DNA from: Novosphingobium sp.
Lineage (GTDB): Bacteria; Pseudomonadota; Alphaproteobacteria; Sphingomonadales; Sphingomonadaceae
Assembly (NCBI GenBank): GCA_030830245.1
Contig: JAURNJ010000341.1
Location: 1-5,084 of the forward strand
Length of the DNA: 5,084 nucleotides
Reading direction: 5' to 3'
Shown: positions 1-5,084 of the stretch, piece after piece
How the letters are laid out: each line of letters opens with the position of its first letter
How positions within the stretch are numbered: the first letter of the stretch is position 1
Translations under genes and position numbers: made by a program
The notes under the pieces: model-generated
Told to the model about the DNA's origin: nothing
The model's database searches: none
The model's input: the letters and a program-made list of their open reading frames with translations, nothing else

Positions 1-1
1 G

Positions 2-1319
<1,318 letters not shown>

Positions 1320-1329
1320 AGAAGCGCAA

Positions 1330-1335
1330 GGGAGG
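1330..1335 (+). promoter_or_regulatory. Ribosome binding site of the Rieske gene
   Basis: GGGAGG at 1330-1335 is a strong Shine-Dalgarno match, followed after 5 bases by ATT at 1341. No ATG, GTG or TTG lies at suitable spacing in the Rieske frame. The TTG at 1342 is one base out of frame. The site therefore decides the start in favour of ATT. Confidence 0.7.
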
Positions 1336-1340
1336 AACCG

Positions 1341-1670
1341 ATTGAATATCATCGTGTCGCAGGTACCGGGGACATCTCGGCGGGCCGGATCATACCCATC
1401 GAGGCGGGCGGCCAGAAGCTCTTGTTGGCGCAGGTTGGCGGCGATTACTTTGCCGCACAGCGCAAGTGCCCGCATCTTGGCTTCAACCTGTGTCGAGGCT
1501 CGCTCGATGGCGCTGCGGTGGTCTGCCCGCTGCACAAGGCCAAGTTCGATCTGGCTAGCGGCAAGATCGAGCGCGATCCCAAGCTGCTGTTCATCCAGAT
1601 GACCGCGAAGAGCGACCTGAAGACCTATCCGGTGCGCATAGAAGGAGAGGACGTGCTGGTCGGCGTCTAA
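1341..1670 (+). CDS. Small Rieske [2Fe-2S] ferredoxin-like protein, apparent ATT start
   Basis: This is a 109-residue single-domain Rieske protein, probably a soluble electron carrier. The cluster motif is complete: C43-P-H45, 16 residues, then C62-P-L-H65, fitting CxHx15-17CxxH. The length suits stand-alone Rieske ferredoxins of about 105 residues. The first usual start in frame is TTG at 1422, which would remove 27 residues. Those residues (YHRVAGTGDI, then an IEAGGQKLLLAQVGG strand region) look like a normal Rieske N-terminus and open with ATT just after a strong ribosome binding site. I therefore place the start at ATT 1341. The gene begins 28 bases after the thiC stop, so cotranscription is likely. 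It could be the ferredoxin of an oxygenase, but no oxygenase gene is present. The partner is unknown. The domain call is firm; the start is less so. Confidence 0.88.
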   Translation: MEYHRVAGTGDISAGRIIPIEAGGQKLLLAQVGGDYFAAQRKCPHLGFNLCRGSLDGAAVVCPLHKAKFDLASGKIERDPKLLFIQMTAKSDLKTYPVRIEGEDVLVGV

Positions 1671-1712
1671 CTGGCAGGCCCGGCACCTTTACACGAAGGC
1701 TGATCGGTAGCA

Positions 1713-1743
1713 CTCTCCCCTTTCCAAACCGGAATGAGGAGAG
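1713..1743 (+). promoter_or_regulatory. Hairpin sequestering the ribosome binding site of the AhpD-like gene
   Basis: CTCTCC (1713-1718) pairs with GGAGAG (1738-1743), and TTCC (1722-1725) pairs with GGAA (1731-1734) around loop AAACC. C1720 pairs with G1736 between two 1x1 mismatches, giving 11 pairs of 13. The 3' arm contains the Shine-Dalgarno sequence GAGGAGAG (1736-1743), 5 bases before the ATG at 1749. Folding would hide the site from the ribosome. Function is inferred only. Confidence 0.45.
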
Positions 1744-1748
1744 ATACC

Positions 1749-2318
1749 ATGCGCATCGACATCGATCAGTCCGGCGATCCCGGTCGCGCCTTCGAGACCC
1801 TGAGCAATGCCTATGCGCCCGAAATCGTGCGCGCCGCGGGCAATTTCAGCACCATGGCCTATCAGCACAGCAAGCTGTCGCTGCGGGAGCTTGAGGCCGC
1901 GCGCTATCGCACCGCGCAGATCAACGGGTGCCTCGTGTGCCAGGGCTTTCGTGCGGGCCGCGACTTTCCCCAGATGTTCGAAGGCTTCGGCGGCGATCTG
2001 GAGAGCTCTGTCTATCGCAATGGCCCTGCGCCCGACGAGGAGTTTTATGCGCAAGTCGGCAACTGGCGCGACTGGGCGGGTTATTCGGAACGCGAGCGGC
2101 TCGCCATCGCCTATGCCGAAGGGTTTGGCGAGGCGCCCAGGGAGATCGCGGCGGACGAGCCTTTTTGGGCGCGGATGAAGGCTGCCTACAGCGACGAGGA
2201 GATCGTCGACCTTACCTATTGCATCGGCTCGTGGGTCGCCAATGGCCGGGCGGCGCACGTGCTGGGGCTGGACGCGGTCTGCTTTGTCGCTCCCGATGTG
2301 GCGGAGGCGGCGGAGTAG
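1749..2318 (+). CDS. Carboxymuconolactone decarboxylase / AhpD-like family protein
   Basis: This is a 189-residue protein of the AhpD-like fold. The start at 1749 is chosen because GAGGAGAG lies 5 bases before it; an ATG at 1734 in the same frame overlaps that binding site. The family core is RYRTAQINGCLVCQGFR, with the CxxC pair C61/C64 at the start of the active-site helix and E49 twelve residues before C61, matching the Glu-Cys spacing of AhpD. In AhpD the motif continues CxxCxxxH; here the position is R68, so the proton-relay histidine is absent. The C-terminal half (YSERERLAIAYAE, then EEIVDLTYCIGSWVANGRAAH) is the usual helical continuation. Family members act as thiol-disulfide peroxidase partners or as decarboxylases; no aromatic pathway genes lie nearby, so a redox role is a little more likely. 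The exact substrate is unknown. The zinc-motif gene follows after 22 bases. Confidence 0.85.
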   Translation: MRIDIDQSGDPGRAFETLSNAYAPEIVRAAGNFSTMAYQHSKLSLRELEAARYRTAQINGCLVCQGFRAGRDFPQMFEGFGGDLESSVYRNGPAPDEEFYAQVGNWRDWAGYSERERLAIAYAEGFGEAPREIAADEPFWARMKAAYSDEEIVDLTYCIGSWVANGRAAHVLGLDAVCFVAPDVAEAAE

Positions 2319-2340
2319 CGACGGGCTCCCGACCAGCGGC

Positions 2341-2649
2341 ATGGCTCACGAAAAGCGCATCGTCACCTGCACCGGGCCGGGCGATCCTCATTGCTTCGAC
2401 GGCATTGGCAAGCTGACGCGCCGGGGCGAGCTCGACAAGCTGTGTCCGGTCTGCTCTGGGCATGGCGAATGGAATGTCGAGATCGACCTCGTGAGCCAGC
2501 GCGCGAAGCGGCGCTTTTGCCCCAAGTGCGACGGGCGCGGCTGGATCGAGACGGGCGACGACCTCGTCCCCTCGCCGGACATCGTGATGTCGGACAAGGG
2601 CTATCCGATGTGGACGACGCGCTACGATCCGAGCGATGACCGGGAGTAG
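2341..2649 (+). CDS. Small protein with DnaJ-type CxxCxGxG zinc motifs
   Basis: This 102-residue protein has two clean cysteine-rich motifs, CPVCSGHG (residues 35-42) and CPKCDGRG (60-67), the repeat that binds zinc in the central domain of DnaJ. A looser third copy may be C10...C18-FDGIG. A stretch between the two motifs (WNVEIDL) resembles the strand linking them in DnaJ zinc fingers. There is no J domain and no substrate-binding domain, so it is not a truncated DnaJ; the C-terminus (residues 68-102) is acidic and unrecognised. The start is the ATG at 2341; a longer frame into the upstream gene gives no plausible protein. There is no good ribosome binding site, the nearest being GGAG at 2312-2315 in the preceding stop region, so translation may depend on coupling to that gene. 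A zinc-bound thiol or chaperone-accessory role is inference. Confidence 0.78.
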   Translation: MAHEKRIVTCTGPGDPHCFDGIGKLTRRGELDKLCPVCSGHGEWNVEIDLVSQRAKRRFCPKCDGRGWIETGDDLVPSPDIVMSDKGYPMWTTRYDPSDDRE

Positions 2650-2693
2650 GAGACAAATTTCCGATGCCATCAATGTGAGCTTCAATCACCCCG

Positions 2694-2743
2694 CCACGGC
2701 CAGCCCGTGGATAGCTAAATCAAGCTTAGCCTTGGCTAAAAAT
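2694..2743. terminator. Convergent-gene spacer with two small hairpins
   Basis: This spacer separates the + gene ending at 2649 from the - gene ending at 2765. CCACGG (2694-2699) and CCGTGG (2705-2710) form a perfect 6-bp stem with a 5-nt loop. TTAGCCTTGGCTAA (2726-2739) is a perfect 14-base palindrome, followed on the + strand by A-run 2738-2742. GCTAAA also occurs at 2714-2719, so a rival pairing with TTAGC (2726-2730) is possible. The stretch 2711-2743 is notably AT-rich for this window. No T-run follows a stem in either direction, so factor-independent termination is doubtful. Confidence 0.35.
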
Positions 2744-2764
2744 CAGCGAAGTCCTGGATCCCAA

Positions 2765-2899
2765 TCAACCCCGCGTCATATGCTCAAGCCCTTTGATCCC
2801 GCCGGGCTTGAGGCTCGGCTGGCTGGCGTTCTGCTTGGGCGGCTTGGCGGCCTTGGGCTTGCGCGCTTCGCGGTTCGATTTCTTCTGGCCTTTGGCCAT
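2765..2899 (-). CDS. 44-residue Lys/Pro-rich basic protein, hypothetical
   Basis: The protein opens MAKGQKKSNREARKPKAAK and continues through a Pro/Lys/Gln/Ser stretch to a Gly-rich end closing in EHMTRG. It is highly basic, has no hydrophobic segment and is probably disordered. A Shine-Dalgarno match, AAGGAAA, lies about 6 bases before the ATG. The opening (KGQ-x-SN-x-E-x-x-KPK) resembles short conserved proteins I recall from many alphaproteobacterial genomes; that is memory and unchecked. The opposite strand is open here but gives a low-complexity translation typical of an antisense shadow. It is the last gene of the leftward group, 97 bases after the membrane protein, so it may have its own promoter. 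Function is unknown; nucleic-acid or ribosome contact would suit the charge. Confidence 0.7.
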   Translation of the reverse strand: MAKGQKKSNREARKPKAAKPPKQNASQPSLKPGGIKGLEHMTRG

Positions 2900-2996
2900 G
2901 GTTATTTCCTTGCAGGCGGCATGCCCGATGCAGGGGGCTTGGGCCTTTGCCGGGGCAATGTCGAACGAATAGCGCCGTGCCGCCCCTAGCGCCGCT

Positions 2997-3485
2997 TCAC
3001 ATCTTGCTCCACAGGATCACTCCCCACACGGCCATGGTCAGCGCTGCGCCTGTCAGCGTCGCCCGGATCGCGAGGGTCAGCAACCGGGACTGTGCGTCGA
3101 TCGAGCGTACGAAGGCGGCGAACAGGTGCAAGCGCAGCGCCTCGCCTTCCAGCTCGTCGTTTTCCAGTTCCTCACCAAGCAGCAGCGCGCGCAGCACGAA
3201 CCAGCTCGAGACAGCAATTGGCAGCAGCGCGACAAGGCTGGCAAGAGTCATGACCGGCTGGCTCGCCGCATCGAGGCTCAAGGGTGCGCCCGGACTGGCT
3301 GAAACCGGATGTGTGCCGATGGTGATGAGCAGCGCGTTGAAGGCCAGCATCGCGCCGAGCCGCACCGACAGGTCGAGGTCGCGGTTCTCGAGGAATTCGA
3401 GATCGGCGATGAAGCCCGGATCGGGCGGATTGCCGCGCACCTTCTGGAACGCGCGCAGCCGGGTGCGGAAAGAGCGGAAAGCCAT
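2997..3485 (-). CDS. Unrecognised three-helix inner-membrane protein
   Basis: This 162-residue protein has a basic N-terminus (MAFRSFRTRLRAFQKVRGN) and three hydrophobic segments at about residues 42-59, 79-103 and 137-159. A strongly acidic loop, GEELENDELEGE (104-115), and a helix with FVRSIDAQSR lie between the second and third. There is no cleavable signal peptide and no catalytic motif I know. The start is uncertain: ATG at 3485 has no Shine-Dalgarno sequence (CCTCCC precedes it), and an ATG at 3563 in frame would add 26 unconvincing residues and overlap the gene before. I prefer 3485 because the membrane-protein-like basic N-terminus starts there. It follows the PhnA-like gene by 52 bases in the same direction. 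The helix order loosely recalls small effector-type membrane proteins, but nothing nearby supports that. It is probably a real, conserved hypothetical gene. Confidence 0.75.
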   Translation of the reverse strand: MAFRSFRTRLRAFQKVRGNPPDPGFIADLEFLENRDLDLSVRLGAMLAFNALLITIGTHPVSASPGAPLSLDAASQPVMTLASLVALLPIAVSSWFVLRALLLGEELENDELEGEALRLHLFAAFVRSIDAQSRLLTLAIRATLTGAALTMAVWGVILWSKM

Positions 3486-3537
3486 GGCGGGAGGATATGT
3501 CGTGCGTCCGGGGCTGCCAAGGAGCTTTCCTGCGGAC

Positions 3538-3846
3538 TTATCGCTTGCGAACGAACTCCGCACGCAGCACCAGGCCTTTGATGCCCGGATAACGACAGTC
3601 GATCTCCTGCGCGTCGCCGGTGAGCCGTATCGAGGGGATCACGGTGCCGCGCTTGAGCGTCTGCCCAGCACCTTTCACGTCGAGATCCTTGATCAGCGTG
3701 ACCGAGTCCCCGTCGGCGAGCAGGTTGCCCACCGCATCGCGCACCTCGATTGCCTCGCCCGCCGCCTGTTTGGCCGCCAGTTGCGAGGCGGGCAGCCACT
3801 CGCCGCTCTCCTCGTCGTACACATAGTCTTCGTCGTCGCCGGCCAT
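3538..3846 (-). CDS. PhnA/YjdM-like protein lacking the zinc ribbon
   Basis: The 102-residue product matches the C-terminal domain of the YjdM ('alkylphosphonate utilization PhnA') family: residues 33-102 contain DAVGNLLADGDSVTLIKDL, VKG, a GT...IRL strand, EIDC and a closing LRAEFVRKR. E. coli YjdM has an N-terminal zinc ribbon with CxxC pairs. Here residues 1-32 are acidic and cysteine-free (DDEDYVYDEESGEWLPASQ), although the Tyr/Trp pattern could be a remnant of it. The only cysteine is C84. Despite the family name, YjdM proteins are not shown to be needed for phosphonate use, and phosphonoacetate hydrolase (also called PhnA) is unrelated. Start at 3846 is supported by AAGGGGA 5 bases upstream. 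It is first of the leftward group and divergent from aqpZ. Function is unknown. Confidence 0.87.
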   Translation of the reverse strand: MAGDDEDYVYDEESGEWLPASQLAAKQAAGEAIEVRDAVGNLLADGDSVTLIKDLDVKGAGQTLKRGTVIPSIRLTGDAQEIDCRYPGIKGLVLRAEFVRKR

Positions 3847-3888
3847 TACAGTCCCCTTTGCAACGCACCTGCCCGACCGGAGACAGTA
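3847..3888 (-). promoter_or_regulatory. Possible hairpin over the PhnA-like gene's ribosome binding site
   Basis: Read on the - strand, TACTGTCTCC (3888-3879) can pair with GGGGACTGTA (3856-3847): 9 of 10 positions pair, with one U-U mismatch and one G-U wobble, across a 22-base loop. The 3' arm holds most of the Shine-Dalgarno sequence AAGGGGA and ends directly before the ATG. It is weaker than the aqpZ stem because the loop is long. Confidence 0.33.
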
Positions 3889-3967
3889 TTACGAGGCAAA
3901 ACGCATCGGCGTGTCGGCTTGTGCAATCCTGCAATTGTTAACAGGTTTGCCGCCGAGGCCGTTTCGG
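3859..3967. promoter_or_regulatory. Divergent intergenic region between the PhnA-like gene and aqpZ
   Basis: Promoters for both leftward and rightward genes must lie here or near here, since the two genes start 155 bases apart on opposite strands. The centre (3919-3948) is AT-richer and contains CAATTG and GTTAAC, with a loose dyad CCTG...CAGG at 3928-3945 that could be an operator. I do not see a convincing -35/-10 pair on either strand, nor a GGAAC-type stress promoter, so no promoter is placed. Confidence 0.4.
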
Positions 3968-4001
3968 GTCATCCTCCTACCGGGAAATAGAGGAGGGTGA
4001 C
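3968..4001 (+). promoter_or_regulatory. Strong hairpin enclosing the aqpZ ribosome binding site
   Basis: GTCATCCTCCT (3968-3978) pairs with AGGAGGGTGAC (3991-4001) over 11 consecutive positions, ten Watson-Crick and one G-U (T3972-G3997). The loop is ACCGGGAAATAG (3979-3990). The whole Shine-Dalgarno sequence AGGAGG (3991-3996) is in the 3' arm, and the stem ends at the base before the ATG at 4002. The repeat is directly visible; control of aqpZ translation by melting, protein binding or antisense RNA is inferred. It does not show the UUUU of fourU thermometers. A DNA operator is the main alternative. Confidence 0.6.
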
Positions 4002-4703
4002 ATGATACGGCAACTATCGGCCGAATTTTTCGGCACGTTCTGGCTGGTTTTCGGAGGATGCGGGTCTGCGGTTCTGGCCGCGGCCTTTCCCGAGCTTGGC
4101 ATCGGCTTTGCGGGCGTCTCGCTCGCATTCGGGCTTACCGTTCTGACCATGGCCTATGCAGTCGGCGGCATATCGGGCGGCCACTTCAACCCGGCGGTCA
4201 CGCTGGGACTCAGCATCGCGGGTCGAGCGGCGTGGAAGGACCTGGTGCCATACTGGGTCGCGCAGGTCGCGGGCGCGATTGTCGCAGGCGCGGCGCTCTA
4301 TGCGATTGCTTCGGGTAAGGCCGGTTTCTCCGCAGGGGGCTTTGCTTCCAACGGGTTCGGCGATTTGTCGCCTGGAGGCTATTCGATGCATGCCGCCTTG
4401 CTGACGGAAGTGATCCTGACGGCGGGCTTTCTGATAGTGATACTCGGTGCGACGGCCAAGGCGGCTCCAGCCGGTTTCGCGCCAATCGCTATCGGCCTGG
4501 CCCTGACGCTGATTCACCTGATTTCGATTCCGGTGACCAACACCTCGGTCAATCCGGCGCGCTCGACGGGCGTGGCGCTGTTTGCCGAGACAGCCGCAAC
4601 GAGCCAGTTGTGGCTGTTCTGGGTCGCTCCGCTTGCCGGTGCGGCGATAGGCGCGCTGATCTGGAAGTTCCTGCTCGCCGAGAGCGAGGACCAAGCGGGT
4701 TGA
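4002..4703 (+). CDS. aqpZ: Aquaporin Z, inner-membrane water channel
   Basis: This 233-residue protein is nearly collinear with E. coli AqpZ (231 residues) and passes water across the cytoplasmic membrane as a tetramer. It has six membrane helices plus two half-helices with NPA motifs at 63-65 (HFNPAVT) and 184-186 (SVNPARST). The aromatic/arginine filter is intact: F43, H172, T181 and R187 correspond to F43, H174, T183 and R189 of E. coli, the water-selective pattern and not the glycerol-facilitator pattern. Long blocks such as [14 protein letters not shown] and [20 protein letters not shown] are near identical. C20 is kept. The short loop around residues 109-113 explains the two-residue shift. 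The start is set by AGGAGG 5 bases upstream, inside a hairpin. It stands alone between a divergent and a convergent gene, so it is probably monocistronic. Confidence 0.97.
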   Translation: MIRQLSAEFFGTFWLVFGGCGSAVLAAAFPELGIGFAGVSLAFGLTVLTMAYAVGGISGGHFNPAVTLGLSIAGRAAWKDLVPYWVAQVAGAIVAGAALYAIASGKAGFSAGGFASNGFGDLSPGGYSMHAALLTEVILTAGFLIVILGATAKAAPAGFAPIAIGLALTLIHLISIPVTNTSVNPARSTGVALFAETAATSQLWLFWVAPLAGAAIGALIWKFLLAESEDQAG

Positions 4704-4708
4704 TCGAA

Positions 4709-4749
4709 GGCGGTGCGGCGCGAGGCTAAATGCGCAGCGCCGCGCCGCC
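4709..4749. terminator. GC-rich 13-bp hairpin between convergent aqpZ and the SDR gene
   Basis: GGCGGTGCGGCGC (4709-4721) pairs with GCGCCGCGCCGCC (4737-4749) at all 13 positions, one being a T-G wobble (4714-4744), across a 15-base loop. It starts 5 bases after the aqpZ stop. Its right arm is the last sense codons of the SDR gene, and the SDR stop lies in the loop. Symmetry lets it act for both transcripts. There is no T-run on either side, so it may stall polymerase with Rho or protect RNA 3' ends. Confidence 0.55.
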
Positions 4750-5084
4750 ATCGACCAGGATCGTCTGCCCTGTGACGAACGAGGACAGGTCCGAACACAG
4801 GTAGAGCAGCGCGCCGACGAGGTCCTCGTGCCTGCCGCGCCGCTTCATCACCTGACGGCTGACGACCATGTCTATGATCTCCTGCGGCACCCGTCCGGTC
4901 ATCATGCCCGGCGCGATGCCGTTGACGCGGATATGATCCGGCTCGAACTCTTCCGCCAGCCCGATCGTCAGCCCGCTCACCGCCAGCTTGGACACGGCAT
5001 AGGAGTTCGACAGCTTGAAATAGGCGGAATTGGACGACTGGTTGACGATCACTCCGCCGCCGCGCGCGATCATGTGCGGGCGCA
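4726..5084 (-). CDS. SDR family NAD(P)-dependent oxidoreductase, C-terminal part (cut by window edge)
   Basis: The frame enters from the right edge; about 118 C-terminal residues are visible of a family usually near 250. The Met at 5073 is internal, because the preceding codons (RPH) continue the pattern RPHMIARGGGVIVN seen before the active site. The catalytic pieces are a Ser in NQSSNSAY, then YAVSK (YxxxK), then IRVNGIAPG, the proline-glycine turn of the cofactor site. The C-terminus SSFVTGQTILVDGG is the classic ending of this family. The Rossmann motif TGxxxGxG is outside the window, so NAD versus NADP preference cannot be judged. Serine-to-tyrosine spacing is two residues shorter than in FabG-type enzymes. 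Substrate cannot be named. It ends 22 bases from the aqpZ stop, tail to tail. Confidence 0.93.
   Translation of the reverse strand, partial: RPHMIARGGGVIVNQSSNSAYFKLSNSYAVSKLAVSGLTIGLAEEFEPDHIRVNGIAPGMMTGRVPQEIIDMVVSRQVMKRRGRHEDLVGALLYLCSDLSSFVTGQTILVDGGAALRI

Noticed and set aside
1342..1602. A TTG-started frame just after the Rieske ribosome binding site.
   Set aside because: It is one base out of the Rieske frame and its translation (Arg/Ser-rich) lacks the cluster motif; the +0 frame from ATT 1341 reads as Rieske throughout.
1686..1699. CCTT...AAGG hairpin after the Rieske gene as a terminator.
   Set aside because: Only four strong pairs and no T-run; too weak to call.
1689..2342. A 217-codon open frame on the - strand.
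   Set aside because: It is antisense to the AhpD-like gene, whose family motif and ribosome binding site are clear.
2941..2960. TTGCC...GGCAA inverted repeat before the 44-residue gene.
   Set aside because: The loop is two bases and the stem is short; chance level in this composition.
2997..3485. Possible membrane effector of a cyclic-nucleotide defence system, from helix order.
   Set aside because: No nucleotide cyclase or other defence gene is nearby and the sequence similarity is only topological.
3859..3967. Sigma-70 or EcfG-type promoters in the divergent region.
   Set aside because: TTGTGC, TTGTTA and TAATAC fragments occur, but none pairs with a fitting partner element at 16-18 bases, and no GGAAC element is present.
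2947..3990. A 347-codon open frame on the + strand.
   Set aside because: It lies antisense to the membrane and PhnA-like genes, is Ser/Arg/Ala-rich without any domain, and the - strand proteins are clearly better; it is a GC-rich shadow.
4014..4751. A 245-codon open frame on the - strand.
   Set aside because: It is antisense to aqpZ, which is unmistakable; the translation is Arg-rich shadow sequence.
5002..5049. Two-residue shorter serine-to-tyrosine spacing in the SDR active site as a sign of inactivation.
   Set aside because: Loop length here varies among SDR enzymes and all other catalytic motifs are intact.

Overview
The window is GC-rich double-stranded DNA from an alphaproteobacterium, most likely of the Sphingomonadales (Erythrobacter or Novosphingobium type). 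This placement is inferred from base composition, the close ThiC and AqpZ matches and the small conserved proteins; I could not run a search. It reads as ordinary chromosome. I see no transposase, integrase, tRNA, rRNA, CRISPR array or phage gene.

Layout. (1) Positions 2-2649, + strand: the 3' two-thirds of thiC (pyrimidine branch of thiamine synthesis), a small Rieske [2Fe-2S] ferredoxin-like protein that seems to start at an ATT codon, a carboxymuconolactone decarboxylase/AhpD-like protein with a CxxC site, and a 102-residue protein with DnaJ-type CxxCxGxG zinc motifs. (2) Positions 2650-2764: a short convergent spacer with two small hairpins. (3) Positions 2765-3846, - strand, read right to left: a PhnA/YjdM-like protein without the usual zinc ribbon, an unrecognised three-helix membrane protein, and a 44-residue Lys/Pro-rich protein. 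(4) Positions 3847-4001: the divergent regulatory region. (5) Positions 4002-4703, + strand: aquaporin Z. (6) Positions 4726-5084, - strand: the C-terminal part of a short-chain dehydrogenase/reductase (SDR), convergent with aqpZ and separated from it by a strong GC-rich hairpin.

How the genes may work together. ThiC is an oxygen-sensitive [4Fe-4S] radical-SAM enzyme that needs an electron donor. The Rieske protein follows it by 28 bases, and the next genes carry thiol or zinc-thiolate motifs. A redox or thiol theme is possible but unproven. No link is visible between this block and the right-hand genes.

The most unusual feature is in the RNA leaders. Three start sites (aqpZ, the AhpD-like gene and the PhnA-like gene) each have their Shine-Dalgarno (SD) sequence inside an inverted repeat that would fold into a hairpin. 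In aqpZ the stem is 11 base pairs and ends at the base before the ATG. These are candidate translational switches, not a demonstrated system. I found no other strong sign of an undescribed system.
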